Shown here in pieces: positions 8,197-19,421 of a stretch of 64,000 nucleotides of DNA. The stretch's first letter is position 1; every line of letters begins with the position of its first letter. Below the pieces are notes generated by a model, which ran no database searches, was not told the DNA's origin, and saw nothing but the letters and a program-made list of their open reading frames with translations. Position numbers and translations under genes: made by a program. Source of the DNA: Phytophthora sp. 'mugwort' (Eukaryota > Oomycota > Peronosporomycetes > Peronosporales > Peronosporaceae); assembly GCA_033558025.1 (NCBI GenBank), contig JAUCEF010000012.1, forward strand, positions 62,001 to 126,000. Direction: 5' to 3'.

Positions 8197-10419
8197 ATGG
8201 ACTGGGATGCTGGTCGCGTGTCGGCCGTGGGCATGGAGAGCGCGCAGACGTCGGACGCCCGCCAGAGCGCCAGTCCGGCGGCCCTGCAGCGCCGCCTGTT
8301 GGCCTTTCTGCGCGGGTTCCGCGTCGGCCCGCTGTTCTACTATCGCGAGCAGCTTCTGGCCAACGCTCGGCGTCAGCACTGGTTCGTGACCGTGAGTCTC
8401 TCGCATGTGGCGGCCTTCGACCAGGAACTGCAGGACATTCTGCTCAAGAACCCAAAGGAGCAGCTACCTCTGCTAGAGAACGCAGCCAAGGAAATGCTGG
8501 CACAGCTGCTCGTGTCCGCCAACCAGTCGCAGGAGCTTGAGGCGTCTACTTCTGCTACCGCAGTCAAGATGCCGGACATTCAGGCAATTCTGACCAGTGA
8601 CCAAGCCCCCCTGGCGCTTCGCCATGTGCACGCACAAGAGATTAACCGACTGGTGAAAGTGCCCGGCATCGTAATCAGCGCCACCCGCGTGCGCACCAAG
8701 TGCGTGTTGGCAACATTGCGATGTCGCAACTGCGGACATGTCAAGCGTGTCGCCACGTCCGGCATGGGCGGGGTGAGCATCCCCCGCATCTGTGACCGTA
8801 ACATGGAGGAAGAGAGTGGAGTGACCCCTGGGGAGATGTGCCCCAAAGACTCGTACATGGTATTGCCCGATAAGGGCGAGTACGTGGACCAGCAGACGCT
8901 TAAGTTGCAGGAAAACCCAGAAGTGGTGCCGACTGGCGAGATGCCACGTAATCTGGCATTGATAGCAGATCGTCACTTGGTGGACAGAGCGTCCCCCGGT
9001 ACTCGCGTTTCAGTAGTCGGCATCACGTCGGTAGTCAACGCAGGAGGCAAAAACGTCGGCGCTGTAGCCATCCGCACGCTGTACCTGCGTGTGGTAGGCA
9101 TCGAGATCGATGAAGAAGGCGCTGGACGAGCCAAAGCGACTTTTTCGCCTGCTGAAGAAGAGAAATTTCACGAAATGGCAAGAGACCCAAAGCTGTACGA
9201 GAAACTGGCGATGAGTATTGCTCCATCCATTTATGGTGACTACACGGTGAACATGAAGAAGGCAATAGCGTGTTTACTTGTAGGCGGGTCCAGGAAGAGA
9301 CTGCCCGATGGGATGATCTTGCGTGGAGATATCAACGTGCTGCTGTTGGGAGACCCCAGTACGGCGAAATCGCAGTTCCTGAAATTTACAGAGAAAATTG
9401 CGCCCGTGGGCGTGTACACGTCTGGAAAAGGTAGTAGTGCTGCTGGTCTTACGGCGTCGGTTATCCGAGATTCCAGGGGTGAGTTCTACCTCGAAGGAGG
9501 TGCTATGGTGCTGGCTGATGGTGGTGTGGTGTGCATCGATGAGTTCGATAAGATGCGCGAGTCGGATCGTGTGGCTATTCACGAAGCGATGGAGCAGCAG
9601 ACCATTTCCATTGCGAAGGCGGGTATCACCACCATTTTGAACTCGCGTGCAAGTGTCCTGGCGGCTGCGAACCCTGTGTTCGGTCGCTACGACGACATGC
9701 GCTCAGCGTCAGAGAATATTGACCTCATGAGCACGATTCTGAGTCGATTCGACATGATCTTCATCGTGCGTGATATCCAGGATGATGCAAGGGACAGACA
9801 AATGGCAGCTCACGTTGTTCGGATGCACACGAACGCGCTCGCGTCGGCGGCAGGAAAGTCGTCGGCCAGTGAGAATGCCTCCAGTGGCGGCGAGTTCGAG
9901 CCGTGGCTGCTCAAGAAATTCATCACGTACTGCCGAACTAGATGCGCTCCGAGACTGTCAGTTGGAGCTGCACAGGCGCTACAAGACTTTTACGTTGGTG
10001 TGCGTGACGATGTGCGTCGAACACAGGGTGGAGAGACTACAATTCCTGTCACAGTGCGTCAGCTTGAAGCTCTCGTGCGTATTTCGGAATCCCTGGCGAA
10101 GATGCATTTGCTCAATGAAGCCACACGTGAGCACGTTCAGGAGGCGATTCGGTTGTTTAGTGTGAGCACGATGAATGCGGCCAAGGATGGCGGCACCCAA
10201 GGCCTGTTCGGCGGTTTCCACGAAAAAGCCCAGGAGGTGGAGCAGAGCATCAACCGCACCTTGCGTATTGGTACTCGTGTTGAGACCAGCGCGTTATACA
10301 GCCGTCTCGAGGCTCAGGGCTACAACCCCAACGCGATTCAACGCGCGATTCGAGCAATGGTGCAGAAGGGGTCACTACGACAGCTTAGCCAGTATAAGTT
10401 TGTGTCCCGTGTCAAGTAG
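8197..10419 (+). CDS. MCM5: DNA replication licensing factor MCM5
   Basis: A 740-residue subunit of the nuclear MCM2-7 replicative helicase, close to the usual length for MCM5. An N-terminal OB-fold region carries a zinc-binding set (Cys176, 179, 199, 215). The following text is MCM5-like (VDQQTLKLQE, P-x-GEMPR at about 246-251). The AAA+ core has Walker A GDPSTAKS at 385-392, Walker B VVCIDEFD at 444-451, and the arginine-finger SRFD at 516-519. A winged-helix-like C-terminus ends KFVSRVK. The start at MDWDAGRVSAVG was chosen because it lies in a plausible leader; an in-frame Met 26 codons upstream lacks family support. There is no intron. This conserved housekeeping gene interrupts the START-FYVE paralogs. 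Confidence 0.96.
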   Translation: MDWDAGRVSAVGMESAQTSDARQSASPAALQRRLLAFLRGFRVGPLFYYREQLLANARRQHWFVTVSLSHVAAFDQELQDILLKNPKEQLPLLENAAKEMLAQLLVSANQSQELEASTSATAVKMPDIQAILTSDQAPLALRHVHAQEINRLVKVPGIVISATRVRTKCVLATLRCRNCGHVKRVATSGMGGVSIPRICDRNMEEESGVTPGEMCPKDSYMVLPDKGEYVDQQTLKLQENPEVVPTGEMPRNLALIADRHLVDRASPGTRVSVVGITSVVNAGGKNVGAVAIRTLYLRVVGIEIDEEGAGRAKATFSPAEEEKFHEMARDPKLYEKLAMSIAPSIYGDYTVNMKKAIACLLVGGSRKRLPDGMILRGDINVLLLGDPSTAKSQFLKFTEKIAPVGVYTSGKGSSAAGLTASVIRDSRGEFYLEGGAMVLADGGVVCIDEFDKMRESDRVAIHEAMEQQTISIAKAGITTILNSRASVLAAANPVFGRYDDMRSASENIDLMSTILSRFDMIFIVRDIQDDARDRQMAAHVVRMHTNALASAAGKSSASENASSGGEFEPWLLKKFITYCRTRCAPRLSVGAAQALQDFYVGVRDDVRRTQGGETTIPVTVRQLEALVRISESLAKMHLLNEATREHVQEAIRLFSVSTMNAAKDGGTQGLFGGFHEKAQEVEQSINRTLRIGTRVETSALYSRLEAQGYNPNAIQRAIRAMVQKGSLRQLSQYKFVSRVK

Positions 10420-10837
10420 ATCTGCTTGCTGCCTACATGCTTGGCGATTAATGAATGCCCACCACTAAAAATATAGCTCGCGGATTTTTAACGCAGTTTA
10501 TACTCACAACTTCATGTATCATTAAACGCAAATGTATGGAGACGGTTATGCAATGCTGTACATATATAAGACAGTTACATCACGCCTGGCGACGGGTTCC
10601 CTCCAGATCCACCTTATTTGTCTCCATGGGCTGCGGGTTTTCTTGGTTCCATGTCTCCGATCCCTAACACTAGTACGAGGCTTAAGATAATGCGACATCC
10701 TTCAACTGTGCTGGCAATCATCTTTAGCGTTTGGTAATGCTGCAGGACGTCGCACAACTCACCGGAACGGAAACCATCCCTCAATTTCCTCACTCACTCG
10801 CTGGCCCCCGCCAGCTACACTACGTATATCAGAAACG
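10420..10837. other. MCM5 3' flank, no gene seen
   Basis: Spacer between MCM5 and the truncated START-FYVE relic. Nothing recognisable occurs on either strand. Confidence 0.5.
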
Positions 10838-11209
10838 ATGGTGAAGGAAACCTTCGTGAGTCTATTCCAACGGATGTCGCTCACTCCTGTCAACACAATG
10901 AGCTCGAAATGGTCCCGAAAACATCGTCGAGGATTGCATGGACCCCTGTATGCAGTATTGAGACGTGATCAATTGAAAAGTGAGTCAATGCGCATGTGGC
11001 GGGTTGGGAAGCTTACTATTGCTACCCCACGACGTGCAAACTCTGCTTTGGGGTACGTCTATAGCAGGTGCAAGATCGGGAAGAAGCTGAGCTTTATGAC
11101 GCCTGACCTCAAGATAACTCAATGGAAAATCACGTTTTGTTCGTCCTGTATGACCGACGCCATGGCGGTCAACCCGTCCGAAATCGCGATTGCTGGAACC
11201 AAGTCGTAG
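10838..11209 (+). pseudogene. internally deleted START-FYVE relic
   Basis: A 123-residue open frame fuses the family's N-terminus (MVKETFVSLFQRMSLTPVN) to part of its C-terminal finger (GYVYSRCKIGKKLSFMTPDLK, then FCSSCMTDAM). Nearly all of the START-like region is gone, as is the first half of the finger. It remains open from ATG to TAG, so a short protein could still be made, but two of the four CxxC pairs are missing or damaged. I regard it as a decaying tandem copy. Confidence 0.7.
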
Positions 11210-12079
11210 GCTTTTCTCGAACTTGGAACTGGTCGGTCTTGTTGTCAGGTTGGGGCTCGGCGTTGGAATAACGAGTCGTCCACAATTTACAACGATTTCG
11301 CAGATACAGGTAAGCGTTCAATCGAAGAGCACTTTTAAGAATAAAAGAAATGTGATAGAATGTAGATACTTACAGTTAGTGCAACCATTATAGTACTTAG
11401 TACTTTATAGTAGATGTAAGTGCTGTATTGTTGAATGAGCATTAAAATCTCTGCAGCGCACAAATTTTATTCAGAGTTCGTTCACTCACTCGTTCCTGTC
11501 TGTATCTTGTAAGTAATAACGAGAGGTGCTCCAAGAGAACCCCTGCCTTGCCTGCGACGCTGCGAGGTTTCCACCAGTTGGTGATTACTGTAAACTTTGA
11601 GAGGCAGATGGACAAAGCCTGAGTGAAAACACGGTTTTTGGAAACCAAGCTGCATTTCAAGAAACGTCTGGTTACCAGCATACTCGTATCTCGCAAAATA
11701 TGCATACATATTCAGTACAGTACCTATTTCTCTAGGATATATGCAGTCTCGAGTGCAAAACCGCTTGCATTTCTTCGCGTCAAGGCTTACGCATTACTAG
11801 GGTAAGTCGATTCCGATTTCGTGGGTACCAGCGCACGGATGGCACCGGAGCGCGACTTACCACAAACCGACCAACTTATGCAACTTCACTTTGCAGCAGA
11901 TGACCGCGTAGAACGGAGGCAATCCTTGACCGGCTGGGGATGAAGTCACAGCCTTCACTCCACCTGGTCGTGCCGCTCACAGTGCGACATCGCTATAAAA
12001 CCCGGCTATCATTACTGGCAATCCACCGAGAGCGGCACGACATTCGTGGATTCTCGATTGTTTTCACACAACTGCACGA
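11210..12079. other. upstream region of START-FYVE gene 2
   Basis: No gene is supported. A TATAAAA string occurs at 11994-12000 and a TCATTACT initiator-like string at 12009, both upstream of the start codon at 12080. Neither is strong enough to call. Confidence 0.45.
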
Positions 12080-13306
12080 ATGGCAAAAGGAGAATACGTT
12101 GCGAGTCCGTTGCGACGGATCACGCTGACGTCTGGAGACATCAACGAGCTCCAAGTCGTCGCGGACGCCATCCTCGAAGCGCACCTGGACAGATACCAGC
12201 ATTTCACTGATGTCGACAAGTGCAAAATCAATTCACACGCGTGGAAGTTTATCAAGACGAAAGACCAAATCAAAGTCTTCGCGGAACGACGGCAGAAACG
12301 ACGTCGATCTGCGTTCCAAGCGACTCCTATCAAGGCCAATGACGCCGACCCCGACTTGCAGTCGATGCTATGCGTTGGCTCGACGCCAAGGACGCTGGAC
12401 GATGTCATGTTAGGCATCTTAAGCCCAACGCTGGAGTCAACACGCACTAAGACTTCTTTTATTGACGACCGTAGCGGGTCCGCAGTGCTCGCCATCGCCG
12501 AACCCCCAACAGCGGAAGACCCGTTCCAGTCTGTTGTCGTGAATTGGATGGAGGTCGATGTACGTCGACGGTCGATGGGGATTGTCAAGAACAGGGACTA
12601 CATTTACGTCGAAGCTACGGGCATCAAGCTATTGTCGAATGGGGCACGGCTAGGCTACCGTATCATGCATTCTGTGGACTTCCCTCAAGCTCACGTCCTT
12701 GACGGACGAGTCCGAGCGAAACTATCAGTTTGCTGCTTCTTCCGTCAAGAAACAGAGTCGTCCCTATCCGTCTACATGATGGGAATGATGGATCCCATGA
12801 CCGATGGCGTACGCCGCATGATCGTGCCGTGTTTTGTCAAGAGAATGCTGTCCCCACTCAAGTACGCCCACTATGGAGAAATGAAGAAGCTCACACAGGC
12901 TCTTGGCGAACGCTATGCAGAGCTCAAACTGCTCAAAACTCGAGACGCAGATCACAACTGCACGACGTGTAAGAAGCACTTGGGGCGTCTAGGGAAACTC
13001 GTGGGACACCACAGTACGTGCAAACTCTGCTTCAAGTACGTGTGCAATTCGTGTCGGGTCGAGAAGGAAATGAGCTTCGTGACACTCGACCTCAAGATGA
13101 CTCAACGTAAAGTCACGTTTTGTCCTTCGTGTGTGAGTGAGGCGACACTAGAGACTCCACCGGAGTTACCTGACGTTCAAACAAGAAGTCAAGTTGGCAA
13201 TTATCATCGTAGCAATTCAGTGGGCTCGTCTGTATCGTCAGGTTGGGGGACGCTGATGGAGAATGACCCGCAGCCTATTTCCTATGACTTTACAAACACT
13301 AGATAA
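12080..13306 (+). CDS. START-like domain / FYVE-related zinc finger protein 2
   Basis: A 408-residue intact paralog. The N-terminus MAKGEYVASPLRR is a divergent form of the family start. A START-like region covers roughly residues 15-290, with VNWMEVDVRRRS, NRDYIYVEATG and YRIMHSVDFPQAH. The finger CTTC...CKLC...CNSC...CPSC keeps all four CxxC pairs but has a changed linker (GRLGKLVGHH instead of NRRLGDFGKS). The C-terminal tail is longer and Ser/Asn-rich. An Arg/Lys-rich stretch (RRQKRRRS) near residue 75 is unique to this copy and could act as a nuclear or membrane signal; that is speculation. Lipid binding is inferred from domain resemblance only. Confidence 0.88.
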   Translation: MAKGEYVASPLRRITLTSGDINELQVVADAILEAHLDRYQHFTDVDKCKINSHAWKFIKTKDQIKVFAERRQKRRRSAFQATPIKANDADPDLQSMLCVGSTPRTLDDVMLGILSPTLESTRTKTSFIDDRSGSAVLAIAEPPTAEDPFQSVVVNWMEVDVRRRSMGIVKNRDYIYVEATGIKLLSNGARLGYRIMHSVDFPQAHVLDGRVRAKLSVCCFFRQETESSLSVYMMGMMDPMTDGVRRMIVPCFVKRMLSPLKYAHYGEMKKLTQALGERYAELKLLKTRDADHNCTTCKKHLGRLGKLVGHHSTCKLCFKYVCNSCRVEKEMSFVTLDLKMTQRKVTFCPSCVSEATLETPPELPDVQTRSQVGNYHRSNSVGSSVSSGWGTLMENDPQPISYDFTNTR

Positions 13307-14118
13307 GTCGATCTTGAGTGAGTCCATGAGGAATTTTAAAAGCCGGTGCTCCTCAGCCGATAAATGCCAACATATTTTGAATGATAGATAAGACGAATTC
13401 TAGGAAGCTTTAAGCAGCCATCAGCAAAAGGAGAGTCGTCTCCTAGGATCTCATGAAGGGCACAGGAAAACCAGAACCCGATAGCAAAACGTAACTGATA
13501 CTACATGTAGTACGTGGCTATGAAGAGCAAAAGAAACCACTGAGTGCCGAAGTAAAACCGAAGTGATTTCCAGTAATTTTCTATCGTGAAAACGCAGTGA
13601 GCAGACAAACCGAGATCAACAAGAACGTCGTCTTACCGTACTGTAAAGGTACTGTAGTCCATCCCTGCGTCGTCGTGCAACATAATTCCAGTATACGACC
13701 AACGTGCCATGCCAGGTTGACGAATTTCGAGTACGTACAGTACCAGGTATACTCATTGCCTATTATGTTGAATCAGGATAGAATTTTCAGAAGTTGCCTC
13801 TTTCGATTAGTTTTACTGTATTTAGTACGAGAAGTAGCAGGCAGTTCCAATTAATGCTGTCTTCTTCCAGGTGGCATCCTCCAGTAGAAGTTAAGCATAT
13901 GTACGCAGCTCGTGGTAATATGAAGGCATTTGGTGACACCTGGCTGAACTGTCACGGCTGGGAATGATGCCGTGCACCACTCTGGAACATGAGCGAATGC
14001 CGGTACTATTTGCTCCGCACGCGTGTTTGCAGCTAGCTCTCCTCAAACCCGTGTGCAACTCCGTTCTCGCTTTTAACGCTAGGTACATCAATGTATTGGC
14101 CTCGGCCTTCAAGCTCCA
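13307..14118. other. intergenic between START-FYVE gene 2 and relic 2
   Basis: AT-rich spacer with only short frames. No repeat or RNA gene was identified. Confidence 0.5.
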
Positions 14119-15128
14119 ATGGCGAAGGAGAGATTCACGGCGAATCCGTTCCGCGATCTGGCACTCACGGCTCTGGACGTCAAGAGCCTTCTCGAGATTG
14201 TCAACACGACCGTACACGAGTTTGGGGCGCTTCGAGAATTTTTGGAGTGTGGAGAAGGCCAAGTCAACACGGACAAGTGGCAGCTCGTCAAGTCCAAGGA
14301 CAATCAATACCCACGGCTTCTTAGAGCGACTGCCCCACAACAGTTCATCGACCCCATCGCCGAGTTGCCGTCATTGCTCAGCGTCGGAACCAGTCCAGGA
14401 ACTCTTGATGGTGCCATGCTGGGAGTGCTGAATCAGAGTCTCGAGGACATACGAGTCAAGGCCTCGTACATGAGCGATCTCAGTGCCGCCGCAGTGCTTT
14501 CGAACGTCGTCATGCCATCCGAGGAGAGACCACATTCCGCTCCAGGCCACCGGACTCGTCCAGAGCCGCAACTATGTGTACGTCGAAGTGACCGCTCTCA
14601 CGGAGACTTTCGACGGTGAAAGTGTTGGCTTTCCACGTCCTGCATTCAGTCAACTTGCCGATAAATCGGGGTGTCCCCGCGCCAACCTGTCGATTGTTGA
14701 TTCTTCCACCAAGTCCGACCAAACGTCGTGAGCCACTTAAATCATGGACCCTGTCGGCAACGTGCACGTTCGTCGGTTGGTCGTTTTATCCGCACTCAGA
14801 TACGCCCCACTGCTGTCAGATAAAGATGTAGCATGGGCTCTGGACACTGCGTACGCCAAGCCAAATAAAGTTGGAGCTCCTGACGCAGCGGATACGTATG
14901 ACTTGTCGGAAAACCGTGTCTCGACATGTAGGAGACTTTGCCAAATGCGGTAATTATGCTTTAAACTGGTCTGCAGTTCGTGCACATTGGCGAAGAAGAT
15001 GCGCTTTGTGGGGCCAGACCTTTGCCTTGTCCGTCATCTTTTGTACAGTGTGCATGAGCAAGACCCTGAAGAGCGACGCTTATCTAGCCGCTATACGGAG
15101 GCAGATTAGCTCGGATGCGCGAGCGCCA
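14119..15128 (+). pseudogene. frameshifted START-FYVE relic 2
   Basis: The first 140 codons read as a normal family member (MAKERFTANPFRDL, then LPSLLSVGTSPGTLDGAMLGVL, then KASYMSDLSAAAVL). Around 14520 the frame breaks. NYVYVEVTAL, then FHVLHSVNLP, then MDPVGNVHVRRLVV appear in different frames. The finger is nearly gone; only FCTVCMSK and the following Ala-rich tail near 15040-15128 remain. Several independent indels show that this copy is dead. Confidence 0.82.
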
Positions 15129-15802
15129 AAGGTATCTCGAAAGATGTCCGTCTTTGTCCGACTTGAGCACCGTGCTGTCCAACGAACCACACAAGGAAGA
15201 AGAGCCCAGAGTCTCTTCAGCTTTGTTATCTTTTTAAACAGACCGAATCCTCGCTAGAGAAGTGTAGTTTAGTAGATAATACGCTAAGTGCACATCGAGA
15301 ACACATGATATTAATTATCAATTCACCGTATGAGCCGCATGGAGAGACTGGTGCTCCATCACTGCGAGTCACAATGTATATGAAGCCTCCATTTTTGACT
15401 CGTAGTTGTAGCTGAAACAGTGTATCTGACACTACTACGGGTACGGTCCATGTGTCGTTGGTTTCTATGCCGTTGATCTTATCGGGAAACCAAGAGCGTC
15501 CGAGGAAAACAGAACGGACGTCACTGCAACCGTTTTCGACTCTGTTTGTTTGGAAACATGATGTGAGCAGTTTTCGCGTCTTCGCGCACCTGAGCCCCGA
15601 GCCATGAGCCATGTGGGAGTGGTGCCGGCGGGAAGACGTGGGTCAGATCGGTGGCATCGACGACGTCGTCAATTCAACGTCTAGACCACGAGCTCCAGCG
15701 CAGACAATCGATCAGATCCTCGGTGATTTAACAGGTGGTGGCATCCTCCACTCTATCCTACGGCTGTAGGAGTTCGAAGAGAAGGAGAGTGTGAATGCGA
15801 GT
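15129..15802. other. intergenic upstream of START-FYVE gene 3
   Basis: No gene is supported. The stretch ends at a good initiator match. Confidence 0.45.
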
Positions 15803-15816
15803 CCATTCCGCCTTTT
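15803..15816 (+). promoter_or_regulatory. candidate oomycete initiator plus flanking element (START-FYVE gene 3)
   Basis: CCATTCCGCCTTTT fits TCAYTYYNCAWTTT at 12 of 14 positions. It ends 29 bases before the ATG at 15846. It lies just downstream of an earlier in-frame ATG (15795), which supports the later start. Confidence 0.5.
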
Positions 15817-15845
15817 GCTTCATCTCAAAGAGACTCCACTCAGTT

Positions 15846-17042
15846 ATGGTGAAAGGCCGATTCACCGTCAACCCGTTCCCAGAACTGGTGCTCACTCCAC
15901 AGGACATTAATAATCTCCACGAGATTTGCAGCGCTCTCCTCGACTCGAATCTGTCTCGATATGAGGAATTCATCAGCGTCGACAAAGGTCACGTTAATCC
16001 GAACCAATGGAAACTCGTCAAGAGTCGAGACAATACCAAAGTGTACCAAGAGAAGACAGCCGACACGAGCCGTAACGCTGTCCCGTTGCCTCAAGCTTCC
16101 GGTTCCTCGTCCGATTTGCCGTCTTTGCTCTGCGTCGGCGTCACGGTCGGTGAGATGGAAGATATGATGTTTGGTGTTGTGAACCCGACGCTCGAGATTA
16201 TGCGCATCAAGGCCTCGTACGTGGAAGACCTCAGTGGCGCCGCCGTGCTGGCCAACATCGTCGAACCAACTGTCGAGAACCCGTTCAATTCCCTCGTCGT
16301 CAAGTGGATGGAGATGGATATTCCGCTTCAATCTGTCGGGCTCGTGAGGAACCGTGACTACATCTACGTCGAGGCGACAGGCTTCGTACACCTTGCAGAC
16401 GGTGAAAAAGTCGGCTATCACATTCTACACTCGGTCAACTTCCCACAGACCCATGAACTACCCAATCGAGTCCGTGCGAACCTGTCGATCTGCAGCTTCT
16501 TTCGCCAGGTTCGCCCCAACGCGAGCGAAATCTTCGGTACGGGGTTAATGGATCCGGGTGGTGATATGATCCGTATGCTGGTTGTCCCGACCATAGCCAA
16601 CGCCTTCCTCTCCACACTCAAGTACACACACTGCGGCCAGATGAAGAAGCTGACGTATATGCTAGAGAAACGCTATACGGAGGCAAAGGAGCTTGGAACA
16701 CCCAACCGGGAGCACGTTTGCGTGACGTGCAACGCTCAGATCACGAACCGTCGGCTCGGCGATTTCGGCAAGACCGACGCCACGTGTAAGCTCTGCTTTG
16801 GCTACGTCTGCCACAGCTGTAAGATCCAGAGGAAGCTGAGCTTCGTGACCCCCGACTTACTGCTAGCTCAGCGTAAGGTCACGTTCTGTGCCGTTTGCCT
16901 CAATGACGCGATCCGTGCTCCTGCCGCTGAGGCTGCACGGGCTCAGATCGTGGCTTCTATCGGTGGCCTGTCGAAGCAGCACTCGTATCACCACGGCTCA
17001 GAGGCCAGCACCATCTCCGAATACGCGTCTAGTTGCGGTTAA
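15846..17042 (+). CDS. START-like domain / FYVE-related zinc finger protein 3
   Basis: A 398-residue intact paralog that serves as the reference for the family here. Residues 1-14 are the conserved leader MVKGRFTVNPFPEL. The START-like region spans about 20-280 (MMFGVVNPTLEIMRIKASYV at 107-126, VVKWMEMDIPLQS at 151-163, YHILHSVNFPQTHELP at 191-206). The finger spans 292-351 with Cys pairs 292/295, 314/317, 322/325 and 348/351. The tail is Ala- then Ser/His-rich. Canonical FYVE fingers bind PI3P through a basic motif that is missing here, so PI3P binding should not be assumed. No signal peptide or membrane segment is visible, so it is probably intracellular. Confidence 0.9.
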   Translation: MVKGRFTVNPFPELVLTPQDINNLHEICSALLDSNLSRYEEFISVDKGHVNPNQWKLVKSRDNTKVYQEKTADTSRNAVPLPQASGSSSDLPSLLCVGVTVGEMEDMMFGVVNPTLEIMRIKASYVEDLSGAAVLANIVEPTVENPFNSLVVKWMEMDIPLQSVGLVRNRDYIYVEATGFVHLADGEKVGYHILHSVNFPQTHELPNRVRANLSICSFFRQVRPNASEIFGTGLMDPGGDMIRMLVVPTIANAFLSTLKYTHCGQMKKLTYMLEKRYTEAKELGTPNREHVCVTCNAQITNRRLGDFGKTDATCKLCFGYVCHSCKIQRKLSFVTPDLLLAQRKVTFCAVCLNDAIRAPAAEAARAQIVASIGGLSKQHSYHHGSEASTISEYASSCG

Positions 17043-17949
17043 GTGCTCTTCTCTATCAGGATGCTAAAGTGTTCTTGTTTATTGATTGGGGGGAATAGTG
17101 CAAGTTGTACTCAAAACGAATCATTTTTGTCTCATGACAACTTTAAGCCGCGGATCTTTGGACTTGTCTTTTGGTTGAGTTAGGCTACAACTTGGAGGAG
17201 ATGGAGGAGGCAACACATTCAAGCGTCAGAACGTTCAGCTCAACATTTATCAGCGTTTAACAACCGAGCCAACGGATCGTCATCTTGGTGAGAGCTTTCG
17301 TTACTCTGCGATTTCCCAATCTTCCATCTGTTAAGAAAAAAAGAGAGAGAGCTGTAGGGAAGGACATATTGAGTGTGAGGCTCACACTGTGAGTCCGTCC
17401 GAGAGCTGGTGGGGATTCCTGGAGCCTCCGGGTCCGAAGGAAGACAACAGGCCCTGTTGAGCAGGGTGTATCCAGGTCAATGGAAGCTACTGAAGCGCAA
17501 AGGAAGTCACAGCCGTAATAAGTGTGAAGAAAGACTATAAGATTTCCGAATAAGCCATTGAAGTGTCCCTCAAGATGGAGAACACGATGTGTGAGAGAAA
17601 GATTCAAAAAGTCTATTTACTTAGTTAGTTGCAAGATTTCTGGTATAGTTGTAGCCAGGTTAGCAAGGCCGGTGCCTTGTGGTCCGGTGCATGAACGTAG
17701 CCGGTCTTCTGGTTGTCCAGAGACCCTCTCGGTTCTTTTGTCAGAATATCGAGACACGCGTGAAGCTTCGCTCCTCGTATTGTTGTCTCTCCTCGTCAGT
17801 GGTCGGGCTTCGCGATCGCTGCCAGTTGTCGCACTCCTGCCTCCCAAAACCTCCGCGCGCTCGCCGCCTTCGTGAGTGTTTCTTGTCTGAATACCCTGTG
17901 GTTCGTTGCGTCCATAACTGTGTCAGTCCAATTAAACTGAGGATGCTCC
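17043..17949. other. 3' flank of START-FYVE gene 3 / LINE boundary
   Basis: No gene is supported. A short A/GA-rich run at about 17330-17350 is present. The exact 3' end of the minus-strand LINE could not be placed and may lie in this stretch. Confidence 0.4.
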
Positions 17950-17959
17950 ATATCCTTGC

Positions 17960-18310
17960 TCATTCCGCCTCAAAACCGCATTGGTCGTCGGGATACAGCT
18001 GGTGTAAGAGTCTTCTGTTGGTCGCCGATGTCTTCGGCGCCTTTCGTTGAGCACAGTGTCGTTTCCAGTGCTCGATGTCGTACCCGTTCCATTGTTCCCC
18101 TATCCACTGGCTGGTGAGCACCTTCCACAGTGCTTGCGCCCTTGGACACGTCCAAAAAAATGTGCTCGTATGTTTCTCGTTGCCTCTGACAGTTCGGTCC
18201 ATCCTGACATGAGTTATCATAAGGCCTCCCAAATACCACAAGTTTAGCTGATGCGTCGCTATTCTGTAGTGGTACTCGGACAATCCATGCCCATAACGTC
18301 ACAACTCCGC
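17960..18310 (-). pseudogene. LINE 1 C-terminal zf-RVT-like remnant
   Basis: The peptide contains EYHYRIATHQLNLWYLG and then GNEKHTSTFFWTCPRAQALW, resembling the C-terminal Cys/His region that follows RT in LINEs (E-T-x-x-H-x-F-x-x-C-P-x-A-x-x-x-W). Confidence 0.6.
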
Positions 18311-19421
18311 TGGCGTCTGGTTCATCGCCGCTGCCTGCCATGTATTCTCCGTTGCTCGTACTTGTAACCGTTTTGTGAGCTGGACTAGAGGGCCCGAAAA
18401 ATCCTGCTTGCTGAGTTGATAGGGCATCCTCTTTAGTGCCTCGAGTATGTGCTTGTTGCTTATCTCCTCCGCACTGCCCAAGGGTACCGATGGAGACATG
18501 GATGCGCCTCGAAAACCAGTCCCTCCTTTTCCAGTTACTTGCGATGAAATACCATGATTGCCCGTGGCCCCGCCTGCACCGCCGGTAGTTTCCCCTGTAT
18601 CGTCCAGTGAATCCCATCCTCCAATGGACCACGCGCACTGGGTGGACCTTGTCACCATCCTGTGCTAGAGGTATCCACATGATGGGTGCCCGGTCCTACG
18701 GTGTTCCACTTGTATTTGTCTGCTAACGGTGGTGGATTCCTGAGTACTGGCGGCGAGGTCATGTCCAGTCCTCCACCCACCATGATCTCCGGCGACGCTA
18801 GTATGATACCCGGGTTGCCCAACGAAGGAGCTTCTTCTGCGAATGTCGTGCCGCTTCGTGCCCTCTGCTGATTTCTCCAAACACGTACTCCTTTGGCCCT
18901 GTATCGCTGGATATGTAGATCCTGTATGGTAGTGTCCTTCCGGCGGTCATACTGACTGGGTATTAACATCTTGTGATTCCTGTCTAGAATCCATGGACTG
19001 CTTGCCCATTTGAATGTGCTCCAGAAACTTCTGATTTCCGGTGTCCAGAATTTGTCGGTTGTCGGTAGTTAGTCTGCGTAGTGGAGTACGCATTCTGGCC
19101 CCTCCCACCAGCTTGCTGCTCGTTTCTCCCGCCTGAGTTGATTTTCCTGACACCGGTGTCGTATCTGCGCCTCCTGCCATTGTTGTGGCGCTAGCCTCTC
19201 CCCCAACGCCTCGCGTAAGAGTCTTCCTGGTGTCCTCCTTGCCTGTCGTGATCGTCTAGATCCCGGATGTCGCGGTGTCACTCACTCCTCCTGTTCGCTG
19301 GCTTGCCCTCTGAAGCCCCAGTGCATCCACGCCGCGGTATACTTATCCGGCCTTCGTAGTAACCACTGCATAGCATGTTTGGTTCTCTGCGTTTTAACTG
19401 CCACTCACACTGAGATTAACC

